DNA of 17,949 bases. It comes from Sulfurospirillaceae bacterium (GTDB lineage: Bacteria; Campylobacterota; Campylobacteria; Campylobacterales; Sulfurospirillaceae). The position numbers and the translations under genes were made by a program. The notes under the pieces are model-generated. The model was given only the letters and a program-made list of their open reading frames with translations. It was not told the DNA's origin and ran no database searches. Each line of letters starts with the position of its first letter. Within the stretch, counting starts at the first letter, position 1. The stretch spans positions 1 through 17,949 of the forward strand of contig JAQWCT010000019.1 of the NCBI GenBank assembly GCA_028705785.1. Direction: 5' to 3'. Below are positions 6,446-13,725 of this stretch, in pieces.

Positions 6446-7276
6446 ATGCAAATATCTGTTTCTAACGAAATGCTTGCTGTAACGATTCAAGAAGACACCA
6501 ATACTTTTTATTTTTTACAAAATTTGGCCGAGAAAAACTTTCAAAAAAAGATTGGTCGAAAAAATAAAACCATTATTTTTAAAGAGCATTGTGAACTGGT
6601 TCAACGAAGATATTTTTTAAAACTGTTAAGTAAAATTTATTTTAGAAAAACAGAAGACTTCATGACAGCAACATTAATTCAAGAAGCAATAGATAAAACC
6701 ATCAAAATTTCACTACTCAAATCAAACCAACTCCAACAACAAGTTAGTATAAAGATGAAAGTTGAAGATAATTACGCAGTTGTTTTTCATGTTGGCGCAC
6801 ACAACTCTCTTTTAACTTCTTATTTTAAAAATTATTTTAAAGATCATTTAGTACAAGTTCGACCTAAAAATAACACGATTACACTTTATCCCAATTCTAA
6901 GCAAACTGTTGATTTGATTGAAAAATTATTATCACAAAAAGAGATGCTAGGTTGTTTTGTTTCATTTCAATACGATAAAGAAGAATTACTTACCTATAAA
7001 AAAAGCTTAATACAAAAAAATGTGCGAAGAAGTCACCATAATGCACTTTTCTCTCTTTTAGAAGAGTATTTTTGTACATTAGGTTGTAAAATGGAAGACT
7101 CATTTGAAACGATTAGAAGTAATTATCTTAAGCTCGTTAAAAAGTATCATCCTGACAGCTATACACTAGATACTAAAGCCTTACATGTAAACTATGTGAA
7201 AAAATTCCAAGAGATTCAGTATGCTTATGAAATGATTAAAATGCATTATAAAAATGAGCAAGTAAAAATCGCTTAG
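6446..7276 (+). CDS. J-domain (DnaJ-like) protein
   Basis: A 276-aa protein. Residues about 200-270 form a C-terminal J-domain: SFETIRSNYLKLVKKYHPDSYT holds the diagnostic HPD tripeptide (235-237) that stimulates DnaK ATPase, followed by KFQEIQYAYEMIK, the usual helix IV. Residues 1-195 are unfamiliar, with no zinc finger or G/F region, so this is not the general DnaJ but a specialised co-chaperone. The start has AAAGGA six bases upstream. A near-consensus sigma-54 promoter precedes it, and rpoN faces it tail to tail with a 4-bp overlap. Sigma-54 in this class mainly drives flagellar genes, so a flagellar or stress link is plausible but inferred. I recall a DnaJ-like gene beside the transferase gene in C. 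jejuni (Cj1034c). Confidence 0.85.
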   Translation: MQISVSNEMLAVTIQEDTNTFYFLQNLAEKNFQKKIGRKNKTIIFKEHCELVQRRYFLKLLSKIYFRKTEDFMTATLIQEAIDKTIKISLLKSNQLQQQVSIKMKVEDNYAVVFHVGAHNSLLTSYFKNYFKDHLVQVRPKNNTITLYPNSKQTVDLIEKLLSQKEMLGCFVSFQYDKEELLTYKKSLIQKNVRRSHHNALFSLLEEYFCTLGCKMEDSFETIRSNYLKLVKKYHPDSYTLDTKALHVNYVKKFQEIQYAYEMIKMHYKNEQVKIA

Positions 7277-8544
7277 AACTTGAGTGTATAGAGTTTTTTT
7301 CTCTCTGATGAACTAGCAATATTGAACTGTTTTCGGTACTTTGTGATGGTTCTACGCACCATTTTGATAGCAAATTTTTCCTCGATAAATTCCAAAAGCT
7401 TAATATCACTTAGTGGTTTTAATTTATTTTCTTTCTTGACCAATTCCAACATATACTCTTTAATAGCACTATTAGAAATATCTTCTTCCAAGGCTGTTGC
7501 AAAAAATTGTTTTAAAGGAATAACGCCTCTACCACAAGAAAGATATTTACCTGCAATGGCTCTTGAAATTGTCGATGGATTTCTCCCCAAATCGTCAGCT
7601 AAATTTTTAAGTTTCATCGGCTTAATAGCTTTGCCTAAGAAAAAATCATATTGATATTCAACAATCATCAGTCCAATTTTATACAGCGTTGCTTTACGCA
7701 TTTCAAGGGCATCTATTAAATCTTTGGCATCTTTGATTTTTTGAGAAACAAAACCATCAGTTTCATCTACACCTTCTGTATCAATCACAACTTCTGGGTA
7801 ATAGGCATCGTTAAGATACACTTCAATGCCACTGTGCGTATCATAAACAAAAATATCCGGGATAACTTCTCTCCCCTCTTCTAAAAAATCGATAGCAGGT
7901 GGGTTTCGAAACTTTTTCATTACGCTAAGTGCTTCTTGAAAATGGACTTCTTTACCAAACGACTCTATGATTTCAAAATTAAGTATCATTTTTTCAACTA
8001 AGAGATAAATATTTTCCTCTATGACAACATCATCTAATTGAAATAAAAATGCCTCTTTAAAATCAACTGCCCCAACACCCAAAGGTTCAAGATGCGCAAA
8101 TCGTTTGCGTATTTTTTCAATTTCATCTAAACTTACTTCTAGTTTCTGTGCAATATCTCCAGCAAAAGAAGTATCAAAATAGCCCTCAGAATTAATATTT
8201 TCAATGATTTCATAGGCTATTTTTTGTGATTTTATGGTTGGAAAAAGAGGTGGATTGATTTGTTCATGGAGTGTTTGAAAAAGTGATTTTTTATCTATGG
8301 TCAGTGCTTCGATAGTACTAGAAACGGAATCCCTTGAAATTTGAGAAAAGAAAGTCTTTTTTTCAAATCTTTTATCGGCCTTTTCACAACCAGAAGTCAC
8401 ACTAATAAAAGGATTTTCTTGGACAAAAGGTTCAAGTGTTTCAACCAATGAATCCAAATTGGATTGAAGTATAGGCAGCCAACCCCGCAAGGTTGATGAA
8501 AATTTTTGTTTTGTTGTTTGTGTTGTAGAAACTCTTAATTTCAA
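7273..8544 (-). CDS. rpoN: RNA polymerase sigma-54 factor
   Basis: A 423-aa sigma factor for -24/-12 promoters, which need an AAA+ activator; in Campylobacterota it mainly serves flagellar hook and rod genes. Region I is recognisable at the N-terminus (TTKQKFSSTL, LPILQSNLDSLVETL, ENPFIS) and is followed by an acidic/variable linker and the core-binding region. The helix-turn-helix reads LKNLADDLGRNPSTISRA then GKYLSCGRGVIPLKQFF. The RpoN box at about 396-405 reads VRRTITKYRK, differing from the classical ARRTVAKYRE at several places including the first Ala. The size is slightly shorter than in enterobacteria. It is the last gene of the minus-strand operon, 19 bases after lptB; lptB-rpoN linkage is widely conserved. 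Confidence 0.95.
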   Translation of the reverse strand: MKLRVSTTQTTKQKFSSTLRGWLPILQSNLDSLVETLEPFVQENPFISVTSGCEKADKRFEKKTFFSQISRDSVSSTIEALTIDKKSLFQTLHEQINPPLFPTIKSQKIAYEIIENINSEGYFDTSFAGDIAQKLEVSLDEIEKIRKRFAHLEPLGVGAVDFKEAFLFQLDDVVIEENIYLLVEKMILNFEIIESFGKEVHFQEALSVMKKFRNPPAIDFLEEGREVIPDIFVYDTHSGIEVYLNDAYYPEVVIDTEGVDETDGFVSQKIKDAKDLIDALEMRKATLYKIGLMIVEYQYDFFLGKAIKPMKLKNLADDLGRNPSTISRAIAGKYLSCGRGVIPLKQFFATALEEDISNSAIKEYMLELVKKENKLKPLSDIKLLEFIEEKFAIKMVRRTITKYRKQFNIASSSERKKLYTLKF

Positions 8545-8563
8545 AACTACCTACCTATTTGTA

Positions 8564-9289
8564 TCAAAATCTAAAATCTTCACCTAAATAATATGTTTTT
8601 ACCATTTTATTTTCAGATACTTCCGTACTTGTTCCGCTGGCTAGTAAAGCACCATCTTTTAAGACATAGGCTCTATCGCAAATAGCTAAAGTTTCGCGAA
8701 CATTATGGTCTGTGATTAAAACACCTATACCAAGATTGGCAAGTTCTCGTACAATGCCTTGTATATCAGCAACGGCAATAGGATCAACACCCGCAAATGG
8801 TTCATCGAGTAGTAAAAACTTGGGTTGTAAGACAAGGGATCGTGCGATTTCACATCTTCTTCGCTCACCACCACTTAAACTTACACCATTTCTTTTACGA
8901 ATCGGTTCAATGTTAAGTAAATTAAGAAGTGTTTCAACTCTTTTTTGAGCTTCTTCTTTATTTTCATACACAATCTCAGCTGCAAGCATAATGTTTTCTT
9001 CTACGCTCAAATCTTTAAAAATACTTGACTCTTGAGGAAGATATCCAATACCTTCTCTAGCCCTTACATGTAAAGGTGTATGGGTTACATTTTTGTTGTC
9101 AAAGTATATCTCTCCCTCATTTGGCGTAATCAGTCCACATATCATGTAAAACATCGTTGTTTTTCCCGCACCATTAGGTCCAAGAAGCCCTACGACTTCA
9201 CCGCTTTTGACTTCTAGTGAAACACCTTTGATAATAGATGTCTTTTTGATGATTTTTTTAAGATTGTTTATTTTAAGCGTATGCATCAA
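8564..9289 (-). CDS. lptB: LPS export ABC transporter ATPase LptB
   Basis: A 241-aa ATPase of the LptB2FG transporter that pulls lipopolysaccharide from the inner membrane into the Lpt bridge. All ABC motifs are present: Walker A GPNGAGKT (37-44), Q-loop YLPQESSIF (Gln86), signature LSGGERRR (138-145), Walker B FLLLDEP (158-164) and the switch His in TDHNVRET (His195). QESSIFKDLSVEENI and the FAGVDPIAV segment are typical of LptB as opposed to other ABC ATPases. The start overlaps the end of tsaE by 17 bp, so translation is probably coupled. A TTACATGTAA palindrome (9064-9073) lies inside the gene. Confidence 0.93.
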   Translation of the reverse strand: MMHTLKINNLKKIIKKTSIIKGVSLEVKSGEVVGLLGPNGAGKTTMFYMICGLITPNEGEIYFDNKNVTHTPLHVRAREGIGYLPQESSIFKDLSVEENIMLAAEIVYENKEEAQKRVETLLNLLNIEPIRKRNGVSLSGGERRRCEIARSLVLQPKFLLLDEPFAGVDPIAVADIQGIVRELANLGIGVLITDHNVRETLAICDRAYVLKDGALLASGTSTEVSENKMVKTYYLGEDFRF

Positions 9290-9704
9290 TGTTTACCTTA
9301 TATATGCGTTTTAAATCTATCGTTTCTATATCAATCGTTGAATATCTTAGTCCAAATTTTTGTAGCACTGCCTCGAAAGAAGCATCACCCCATTCGATAA
9401 GATGGTATCCATCTTCATCTAATTTCTCGATTAATCCATTTTGGAGAAATCCTTCACTCCCACACTGGTAAATATCATAATGAAAAAGCCCTTTTTCGTA
9501 CTCATGTAAAATCGAAAAAGTAGGTGATGAGATAGCGTCATCGATGCCCAATGACTTCGCAAATGCGCCCACAAAAGAGGTCTTTCCACTCGCCAAATTA
9601 CCACGCAAAAGAATGATACCACAAGACCCAACATCCGCTAAAATCTCTTCTGTGAGTTTTGGTAAATGCGCTATATCAGACTCTCTTAAATAACTTTTTT
9701 TCAT
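9273..9704 (-). CDS. tsaE: tRNA t6A biosynthesis ATPase TsaE
   Basis: A 143-aa P-loop protein needed for N6-threonylcarbamoyladenosine at position 37 of ANN-reading tRNAs, acting with TsaB and TsaD in the cytoplasm. The Walker A reads GNLASGKTS (about 35-43). SSPTFSILHEY (about 58-68) is the family's switch segment, and HYDIYQCG and LIEWGDA are the later TsaE motifs (usually YrlD and iEWpe). The length is normal. The ATG overlaps the trpD stop in ATGA, and the 3' end overlaps lptB by 17 bp. I recall the same tsaE-lptB-rpoN order in C. jejuni (Cj0668-Cj0670). Confidence 0.9.
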   Translation of the reverse strand: MKKSYLRESDIAHLPKLTEEILADVGSCGIILLRGNLASGKTSFVGAFAKSLGIDDAISSPTFSILHEYEKGLFHYDIYQCGSEGFLQNGLIEKLDEDGYHLIEWGDASFEAVLQKFGLRYSTIDIETIDLKRIYKVNIDAYA

Positions 9705-10684
9705 ACGATATACGAAAGCCTAATAATTTCGCTAAGTTTATCCCATGCTTTTTTACTCTCAATGGCATAACGCATCATTTCAATGCCCTCTTGAATATCC
9801 CTAGCTTTACCGTCTACATGTAAGGCACAAGCACCATTGAGAAGAACGATATCTTTTTTTGGGCCTTTATCATCACCTCTTAAAATTGCTCTTGTAATCT
9901 TAGCATTTTGTACACTTTCTCCACCTTTGATACTTTCTAAAGGCATTAATTTAAAGCCATATGCTTCTGGATTTATTTCACCTTGTGTCATAGAATTTTG
10001 CTCAATCAGCGTATAGTGCGTGACGCCACAAATACTTACTTCATCTAAGCCATCAAGTGAACTCAGTACCATACTTTTTTGTGTTCCAAGCTCATTTAAT
10101 GCTTTACTAAAGCGTTCAATATAAGCCACATCAAAAACACCAATGACTTGTTTATTCGCTCCTGCGGGATTAGCAAGTGGTCCTAACATATTGAAGATAG
10201 TACGATGCGACAAACTTCTGCGTATCGGCATGATATGTTTCATGCACGGATGATGATTCATGGCAAACATGAAAACAAATCCACACTCTTTAAGCATCTT
10301 TATCTGTTTTTCAACACTCAGTGTAAGATTAAGACCCAGTGCACTAAGCACATCTGCACTTCCTGATTTACTTGTTGCGGAGCCACTTCCATGTTTAGCC
10401 ACTTTACAGCCTAGGGAAGAAAGAACAATGGACGCTGTGGTTGAGATATTAAAAGTACCACTTTTATCACCACCAGTCCCTACGATATCAATAATTTCAT
10501 CTCTAAGTGTTGACTCTAAATCAAGCTTAATGCTATGCTCACGCATGACTTTAGCTGCCGCTGCTATCTCTTCAAAACTTTCACCTTTTTCATAAAGCTC
10601 AACAAGAAGTGCCCTAGCCTCATCATCACTGAGTTCATTTTTAAATAATGCATTAAATCTCGCATACGCTTGCGTATAATTCAT
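9701..10684 (-). CDS. trpD: Anthranilate phosphoribosyltransferase-like protein TrpD
   Basis: A 327-aa enzyme of the TrpD fold, which joins PRPP to anthranilate in tryptophan synthesis. The PRPP loop GTGGDKSGTFNIST (69-82) is intact, as are KSGSADVL, HHPCMKHIMPIR (with the conserved Arg155), FNMLGPLANP and the metal-binding DGLDEVS. The usual KHGNR loop instead reads KHGSG (97-101), so the Asn that contacts anthranilate in characterised enzymes is Ser and the next Arg is Gly. It stands alone, without other trp genes, and has 4-bp overlaps with the genes on both sides. In the C. jejuni order that I recall, no trpD lies here. Either a lineage-specific normal TrpD or a paralogue with another acceptor is possible. 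Confidence 0.85.
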   Translation of the reverse strand: MNYTQAYARFNALFKNELSDDEARALLVELYEKGESFEEIAAAAKVMREHSIKLDLESTLRDEIIDIVGTGGDKSGTFNISTTASIVLSSLGCKVAKHGSGSATSKSGSADVLSALGLNLTLSVEKQIKMLKECGFVFMFAMNHHPCMKHIMPIRRSLSHRTIFNMLGPLANPAGANKQVIGVFDVAYIERFSKALNELGTQKSMVLSSLDGLDEVSICGVTHYTLIEQNSMTQGEINPEAYGFKLMPLESIKGGESVQNAKITRAILRGDDKGPKKDIVLLNGACALHVDGKARDIQEGIEMMRYAIESKKAWDKLSEIIRLSYIV

Positions 10685-10929
10685 CCCACTTCCTTCACAT
10701 ACTCATGTTGTTGACTTTTTGAAATCGTCTTTGTTGTTGGTACTTGTAAAACTTCATACTTCACTGTTTTTTCTAAATAACTGATGGTTATAATATCGCT
10801 GACCTTCGTATCTTTAGCAGGTTTGACGACAATACCATTGATACTAACGACACCATTTTTACACATATCTTCAGATATGGCGCGTCGTTTTGTGATATTG
10901 ACACAGTTTAGAAATTTATCTATTCGCAT
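10681..10929 (-). CDS. S4-domain RNA-binding protein, RqcP/YabO-like
   Basis: An 82-aa protein that is essentially one S4 RNA-binding domain: MRIDKFLNCVNITKRR at the start, then NGVVSINGIVVKPAKDTKVSD and ITISYLEKTVKYEVLQV. Size and pattern match RqcP (YabO) and HslR-type proteins, which bind 50S subunits carrying stalled nascent chains and help alanine or poly-Ala tailing or recycling. Which of these roles applies is not decided by the sequence. It is the first gene of the minus-strand operon, with GAGGAT about 9 bases before the ATG, and overlaps trpD by 4 bp (ATGA). Confidence 0.85.
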   Translation of the reverse strand: MRIDKFLNCVNITKRRAISEDMCKNGVVSINGIVVKPAKDTKVSDIITISYLEKTVKYEVLQVPTTKTISKSQQHEYVKEVG

Positions 10930-10954
10930 CCCGTTTGATCCTCTATTTGTGCCT

Positions 10955-10963
10955 ATTCTAGCA
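10955..10963 (-). promoter_or_regulatory. Candidate extended -10 promoter for the S4-trpD-tsaE-lptB-rpoN operon
   Basis: The minus strand reads TGCTAGAAT, an extended -10 (TGn plus TAGAAT), about 26 bases upstream of the ATG at 10929. It lies in the 131-base gap between this operon and divergent argG. No strong -35 is visible. Confidence 0.4.
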
Positions 10964-11031
10964 AAAGAATATTTAAACTTTACATGGTAGCATAAGCAAA
11001 AATTTTACAAACTTTCGATAACATCACGCAA

Positions 11032-11040
11032 TTATATATA
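11032..11040 (+). promoter_or_regulatory. Candidate -10 region of argG
   Basis: A TTATATATA run lies about 21 bases before the argG ATG, followed by AAGGAAA as ribosome binding site. No recognisable -35 or arginine-repressor box was found in the divergent gap. The assignment is weak because TA-rich runs are common here. Confidence 0.35.
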
Positions 11041-11060
11041 CAACATAAGGAAAATAACCC

Positions 11061-12290
11061 ATGAAAAAAAATGTCAAAAAAGTTGTTTTAGCATACTCAG
11101 GTGGACTAGATACGAGCATCATTTTAAAATGGTTACAAGATGAATATCATTGTGAAGTTGTTACTTTTACAGCCGACATTGGTCAAGGTGAAGAACTAGA
11201 ACCTGCACGCAAAAAAGCTATTTCTTTAGGTATTAAACCTGAAAATATTTTTATTGAAGATCTTAAAGAAGAATTTGTCAAGGATTATGTATTCCCAATG
11301 TTTAGAGCTAATGCTATTTATGAAGGCGAATATCTTCTTGGCACTTCAATTGCAAGACCACTTATCGCTAAGCGACAAGCTGAGATTGCGGCTCTTGTTG
11401 GAGCTGATGGCGTGAGCCATGGTGCAACGGGTAAAGGTAATGACCAAGTGCGTTTTGAGATGGGTTATTTGAGTATGAATTCTGATTTAACTATTATCGC
11501 ACCATGGAGAGAATGGGATTTAAATTCAAGAGAAAAGTTACTTGCATACGCAGCTAAACACAACATAAGCATTGAGAAAAAACCAGGTAAATCGCCCTAC
11601 TCCATGGACGCAAATCTTCTTCATATCTCTTATGAAGGTTTAGTGCTTGAAAACCCAGCATGTGAGCCTGAGGAAGATATGTGGAGATGGACAGTTAGTC
11701 CTGAAAATGCGCCTGATAAGGCAGAAATACTAGAAATTACCTATGAAAAAGGTGACCCAGTAGCTCTCAATGGTGAGCGACTCTCACCTGCGATGATGCT
11801 TACGCGTTTAAACGAAATTGGTTGTAAACATGGTATTGGACGAACAGATATCGTTGAAAACCGTTTTGTGGGTATGAAAAGTCGGGGTTGTTATGAAACT
11901 CCGGGTGGAACGATCATGCTTCGCGCTCATAGAGCCATTGAAAGCATTACTTTAGATAGAGAAGCTGCACATTTTAAAGATGAGTTGATGCCACGATATG
12001 CAAAAACAATTTACAATGGTTTTTGGTTTTCACCTGAGCGAGAAATGATGCAAGCGGCTATTGATAAATCACAAGAAAATGTTAATGGTTGGGTAAAAAT
12101 CAAGCTTTATAAAGGCAATGTTTCTGTTATAGGGCGAGATTCTAAAACAAATAATCTTTTCAACGAAGCATTTTGTACCTTTGAAGAAGACCAAGTCTAT
12201 AACCAAAAAGATGCAGAAGGTTTTATCAAACTTAATGCACTTCGTTTTATTATCAGTGGTAAAAATAGAAAAAATCAGGCTAAGAAATAG
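11061..12290 (+). CDS. argG: Argininosuccinate synthase
   Basis: A 409-aa cytoplasmic enzyme that joins citrulline and aspartate using ATP, the next-to-last step of arginine synthesis. The ATP-binding P-loop AYSGGLDTSI (11-20) is exact. SHGATGKGNDQVRFE and the later KSPYSMDANLLHISYEG and ENRFVGMKSRGCYETPGG segments are the family's citrulline/aspartate-binding blocks. The length is typical for the type I enzyme. The start is supported by AAGGAAA 8-10 bases upstream and by divergent orientation to the S4 operon. It leads the plus-strand block that continues with a rhodanese, rplI and hslVU; the next ATG is only 3 bases after its stop. Confidence 0.97.
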   Translation: MKKNVKKVVLAYSGGLDTSIILKWLQDEYHCEVVTFTADIGQGEELEPARKKAISLGIKPENIFIEDLKEEFVKDYVFPMFRANAIYEGEYLLGTSIARPLIAKRQAEIAALVGADGVSHGATGKGNDQVRFEMGYLSMNSDLTIIAPWREWDLNSREKLLAYAAKHNISIEKKPGKSPYSMDANLLHISYEGLVLENPACEPEEDMWRWTVSPENAPDKAEILEITYEKGDPVALNGERLSPAMMLTRLNEIGCKHGIGRTDIVENRFVGMKSRGCYETPGGTIMLRAHRAIESITLDREAAHFKDELMPRYAKTIYNGFWFSPEREMMQAAIDKSQENVNGWVKIKLYKGNVSVIGRDSKTNNLFNEAFCTFEEDQVYNQKDAEGFIKLNALRFIISGKNRKNQAKK

Positions 12291-12293
12291 ACA

Positions 12294-12713
12294 ATGAGCG
12301 ACGAGAAAGAAGAGAGTGAGGCTGATGAAGAAATGATGAAATTTATGCAACATATGACTCAAAGTAGTGATTTGACTTCTGCGGAATTAGAATTATTGCT
12401 TGATTCTAGAGCAAAGCACAAAATTGATTTTACACTTATTGATATACGAGAAATTTTTGAGTATACAAGCGTTTCTATTAGAGGCACTGATTTACTCTTG
12501 CCAACTTCTAACATCCACACGACAATGGAGCAATTAACGGCACTGAAAGGACATTTCTTAGTTTTTTATTGTAGAACAGGAAACCGAACTTTGCAGATGC
12601 TCCATATACTTAAACGAATGGGTTTTAGTCACATTGCCCATTTAACGCATGGAATTGTGGATTATAACGGTGACAAACTCAAAAATGCTCCACTTCCTAA
12701 AAATATAAGATAA
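12294..12713 (+). CDS. Rhodanese-domain protein
   Basis: A 139-aa protein. Residues about 28-125 form a single rhodanese domain: LIDIREIFEYTSVSIRGT is the usual entry motif, and the active-site loop is CRTGNRT with Cys93 able to carry a persulfide. MGFSHIAHLTHGI completes the fold. The first 25 residues are an acidic, Met-rich extension (EKEESEADEEMMKFM) that is probably disordered. Single-domain rhodaneses move sulfur between carriers, but the acceptor cannot be told from sequence. It starts 3 bases after argG ends, so they are likely co-transcribed, and it is followed 13 bases later by rplI. Confidence 0.85.
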   Translation: MSDEKEESEADEEMMKFMQHMTQSSDLTSAELELLLDSRAKHKIDFTLIDIREIFEYTSVSIRGTDLLLPTSNIHTTMEQLTALKGHFLVFYCRTGNRTLQMLHILKRMGFSHIAHLTHGIVDYNGDKLKNAPLPKNIR

Positions 12714-12726
12714 CAAAGGAAAATGA

Positions 12727-13173
12727 ATGAAAGTTTTATTGATAAAAGATGTCAAAGATTTGGGTAAAAAAGGTGAACTTAAAGAAGTAAAAGATGGTTA
12801 TGGTCAAAACTTCTTAATTGGTAAAGGTTTTGCAATGCTTGCAACACATGAAGTACTCAAAAAATATGAGTCCACACAACGCAAAAAAGCCGAAGAAGAT
12901 GCTGCGCAAATGGCAAACCTTAAAGAAATTGAGAAAAAATTAGGCACATTAACGCTTACTATCAAAAGAAAATTAGGCGCAAATGGAAGCCTTTTTGGTG
13001 CTGTCACCAAAGAAGAAATTGCCCATGAACTCAAAGAGCAATGTGGTATTGATATTGATAAAAAAACAGTTGAGATTGAACAAGCCATCAAAATGACAGG
13101 CAATTTTGATATTACAATCAAATTAGGTCATGGTATCCATGCTAATCTAACACTTAATATCATCGGAGAATAA
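12727..13173 (+). CDS. rplI: 50S ribosomal protein L9
   Basis: A 148-aa ribosomal protein that binds 23S rRNA near the L1 stalk and extends from the large subunit. The N-terminal domain MKVLLIKDVKDLGKKGELKEV-type opening and the GYGQNFLIGKGFAMLA segment (the PROSITE-like L9 signature region) are clear. A Lys/Glu/Ala-rich central helix and a C-terminal domain with GSLFGAVTKEEIAHEL follow. The length equals the family norm. AAAGGAAA just before the ATG supports the start. It lies between the rhodanese gene and hslV, separated from hslV by 6 bases. Confidence 0.97.
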   Translation: MKVLLIKDVKDLGKKGELKEVKDGYGQNFLIGKGFAMLATHEVLKKYESTQRKKAEEDAAQMANLKEIEKKLGTLTLTIKRKLGANGSLFGAVTKEEIAHELKEQCGIDIDKKTVEIEQAIKMTGNFDITIKLGHGIHANLTLNIIGE

Positions 13174-13179
13174 ATCATT

Positions 13180-13725
13180 ATGTTTGAAGCAACAACTATC
13201 CTTGCGTGTCGTGGTAAAAATCGTGCCGTTATAGGAGGAGATGGTCAGGTCACTTTTGGTACTACCGTCCTTAAAAACAACGCTACAAAAATACGAAAAC
13301 TTTACAATGGCAAGATTTTAGCAGGATTTGCAGGTAGTACAGCCGATGCTTTTAATTTATTCGATATGTTTGAGAGTATTTTAGAGCAAAAAAAAGGCGA
13401 CTTATACAAATCCGTCATTGAGTTTTCCAAAGAATGGCGTAAAGATAAAATGCTACGACGCTTAGAAGCGATGATGATTGTTTTAGACCCAGACCATATC
13501 TATATTTTGAGCGGAACAGGCGATGTGGTTGAGCCTGAAGACGGTAAAATCGCAGCAATTGGTAGCGGTGGCAATTTTGCTATTTCTGCTGCAAGAGCAC
13601 TCGATAGACATGCCAATCTTGATGAAGAAACCCTTGTAAAAGAGAGCTTAAAAATAGCCAGTGAGCTATGTATTTATACCAATGATAACATTAAAACTTT
13701 CGTAATTGAAGGCAATAACGCATGA
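13180..13725 (+). CDS. hslV: ATP-dependent protease subunit HslV
   Basis: A 181-aa peptidase of the HslVU (ClpQY) complex, a two-ring N-terminal-nucleophile protease related to proteasome beta subunits. The protein begins MFEATTILACRGKN, so the catalytic Thr is preceded by a four-residue MFEA propeptide. It would have to be cut off to expose Thr5, unlike the M-TT start of E. coli. I recall the same extension in Helicobacter. IGGDGQVTFG, TKIRKLYNGKILAGFAGSTADAF and IGSGGNFAISAARAL are hallmark segments. Its last bases overlap the hslU start (ATGA), as expected for a stoichiometric pair. Confidence 0.96.
   Translation: MFEATTILACRGKNRAVIGGDGQVTFGTTVLKNNATKIRKLYNGKILAGFAGSTADAFNLFDMFESILEQKKGDLYKSVIEFSKEWRKDKMLRRLEAMMIVLDPDHIYILSGTGDVVEPEDGKIAAIGSGGNFAISAARALDRHANLDEETLVKESLKIASELCIYTNDNIKTFVIEGNNA

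Noticed and set aside
10260..10595. 111-codon plus-strand frame inside trpD
   Set aside because: Shadow of the conserved trpD glycine loops in the opposite strand; no start signal or family.
11000..11060. Arginine-repressor box upstream of argG
   Set aside because: No pair of matching half sites resembling an ARG box was found.
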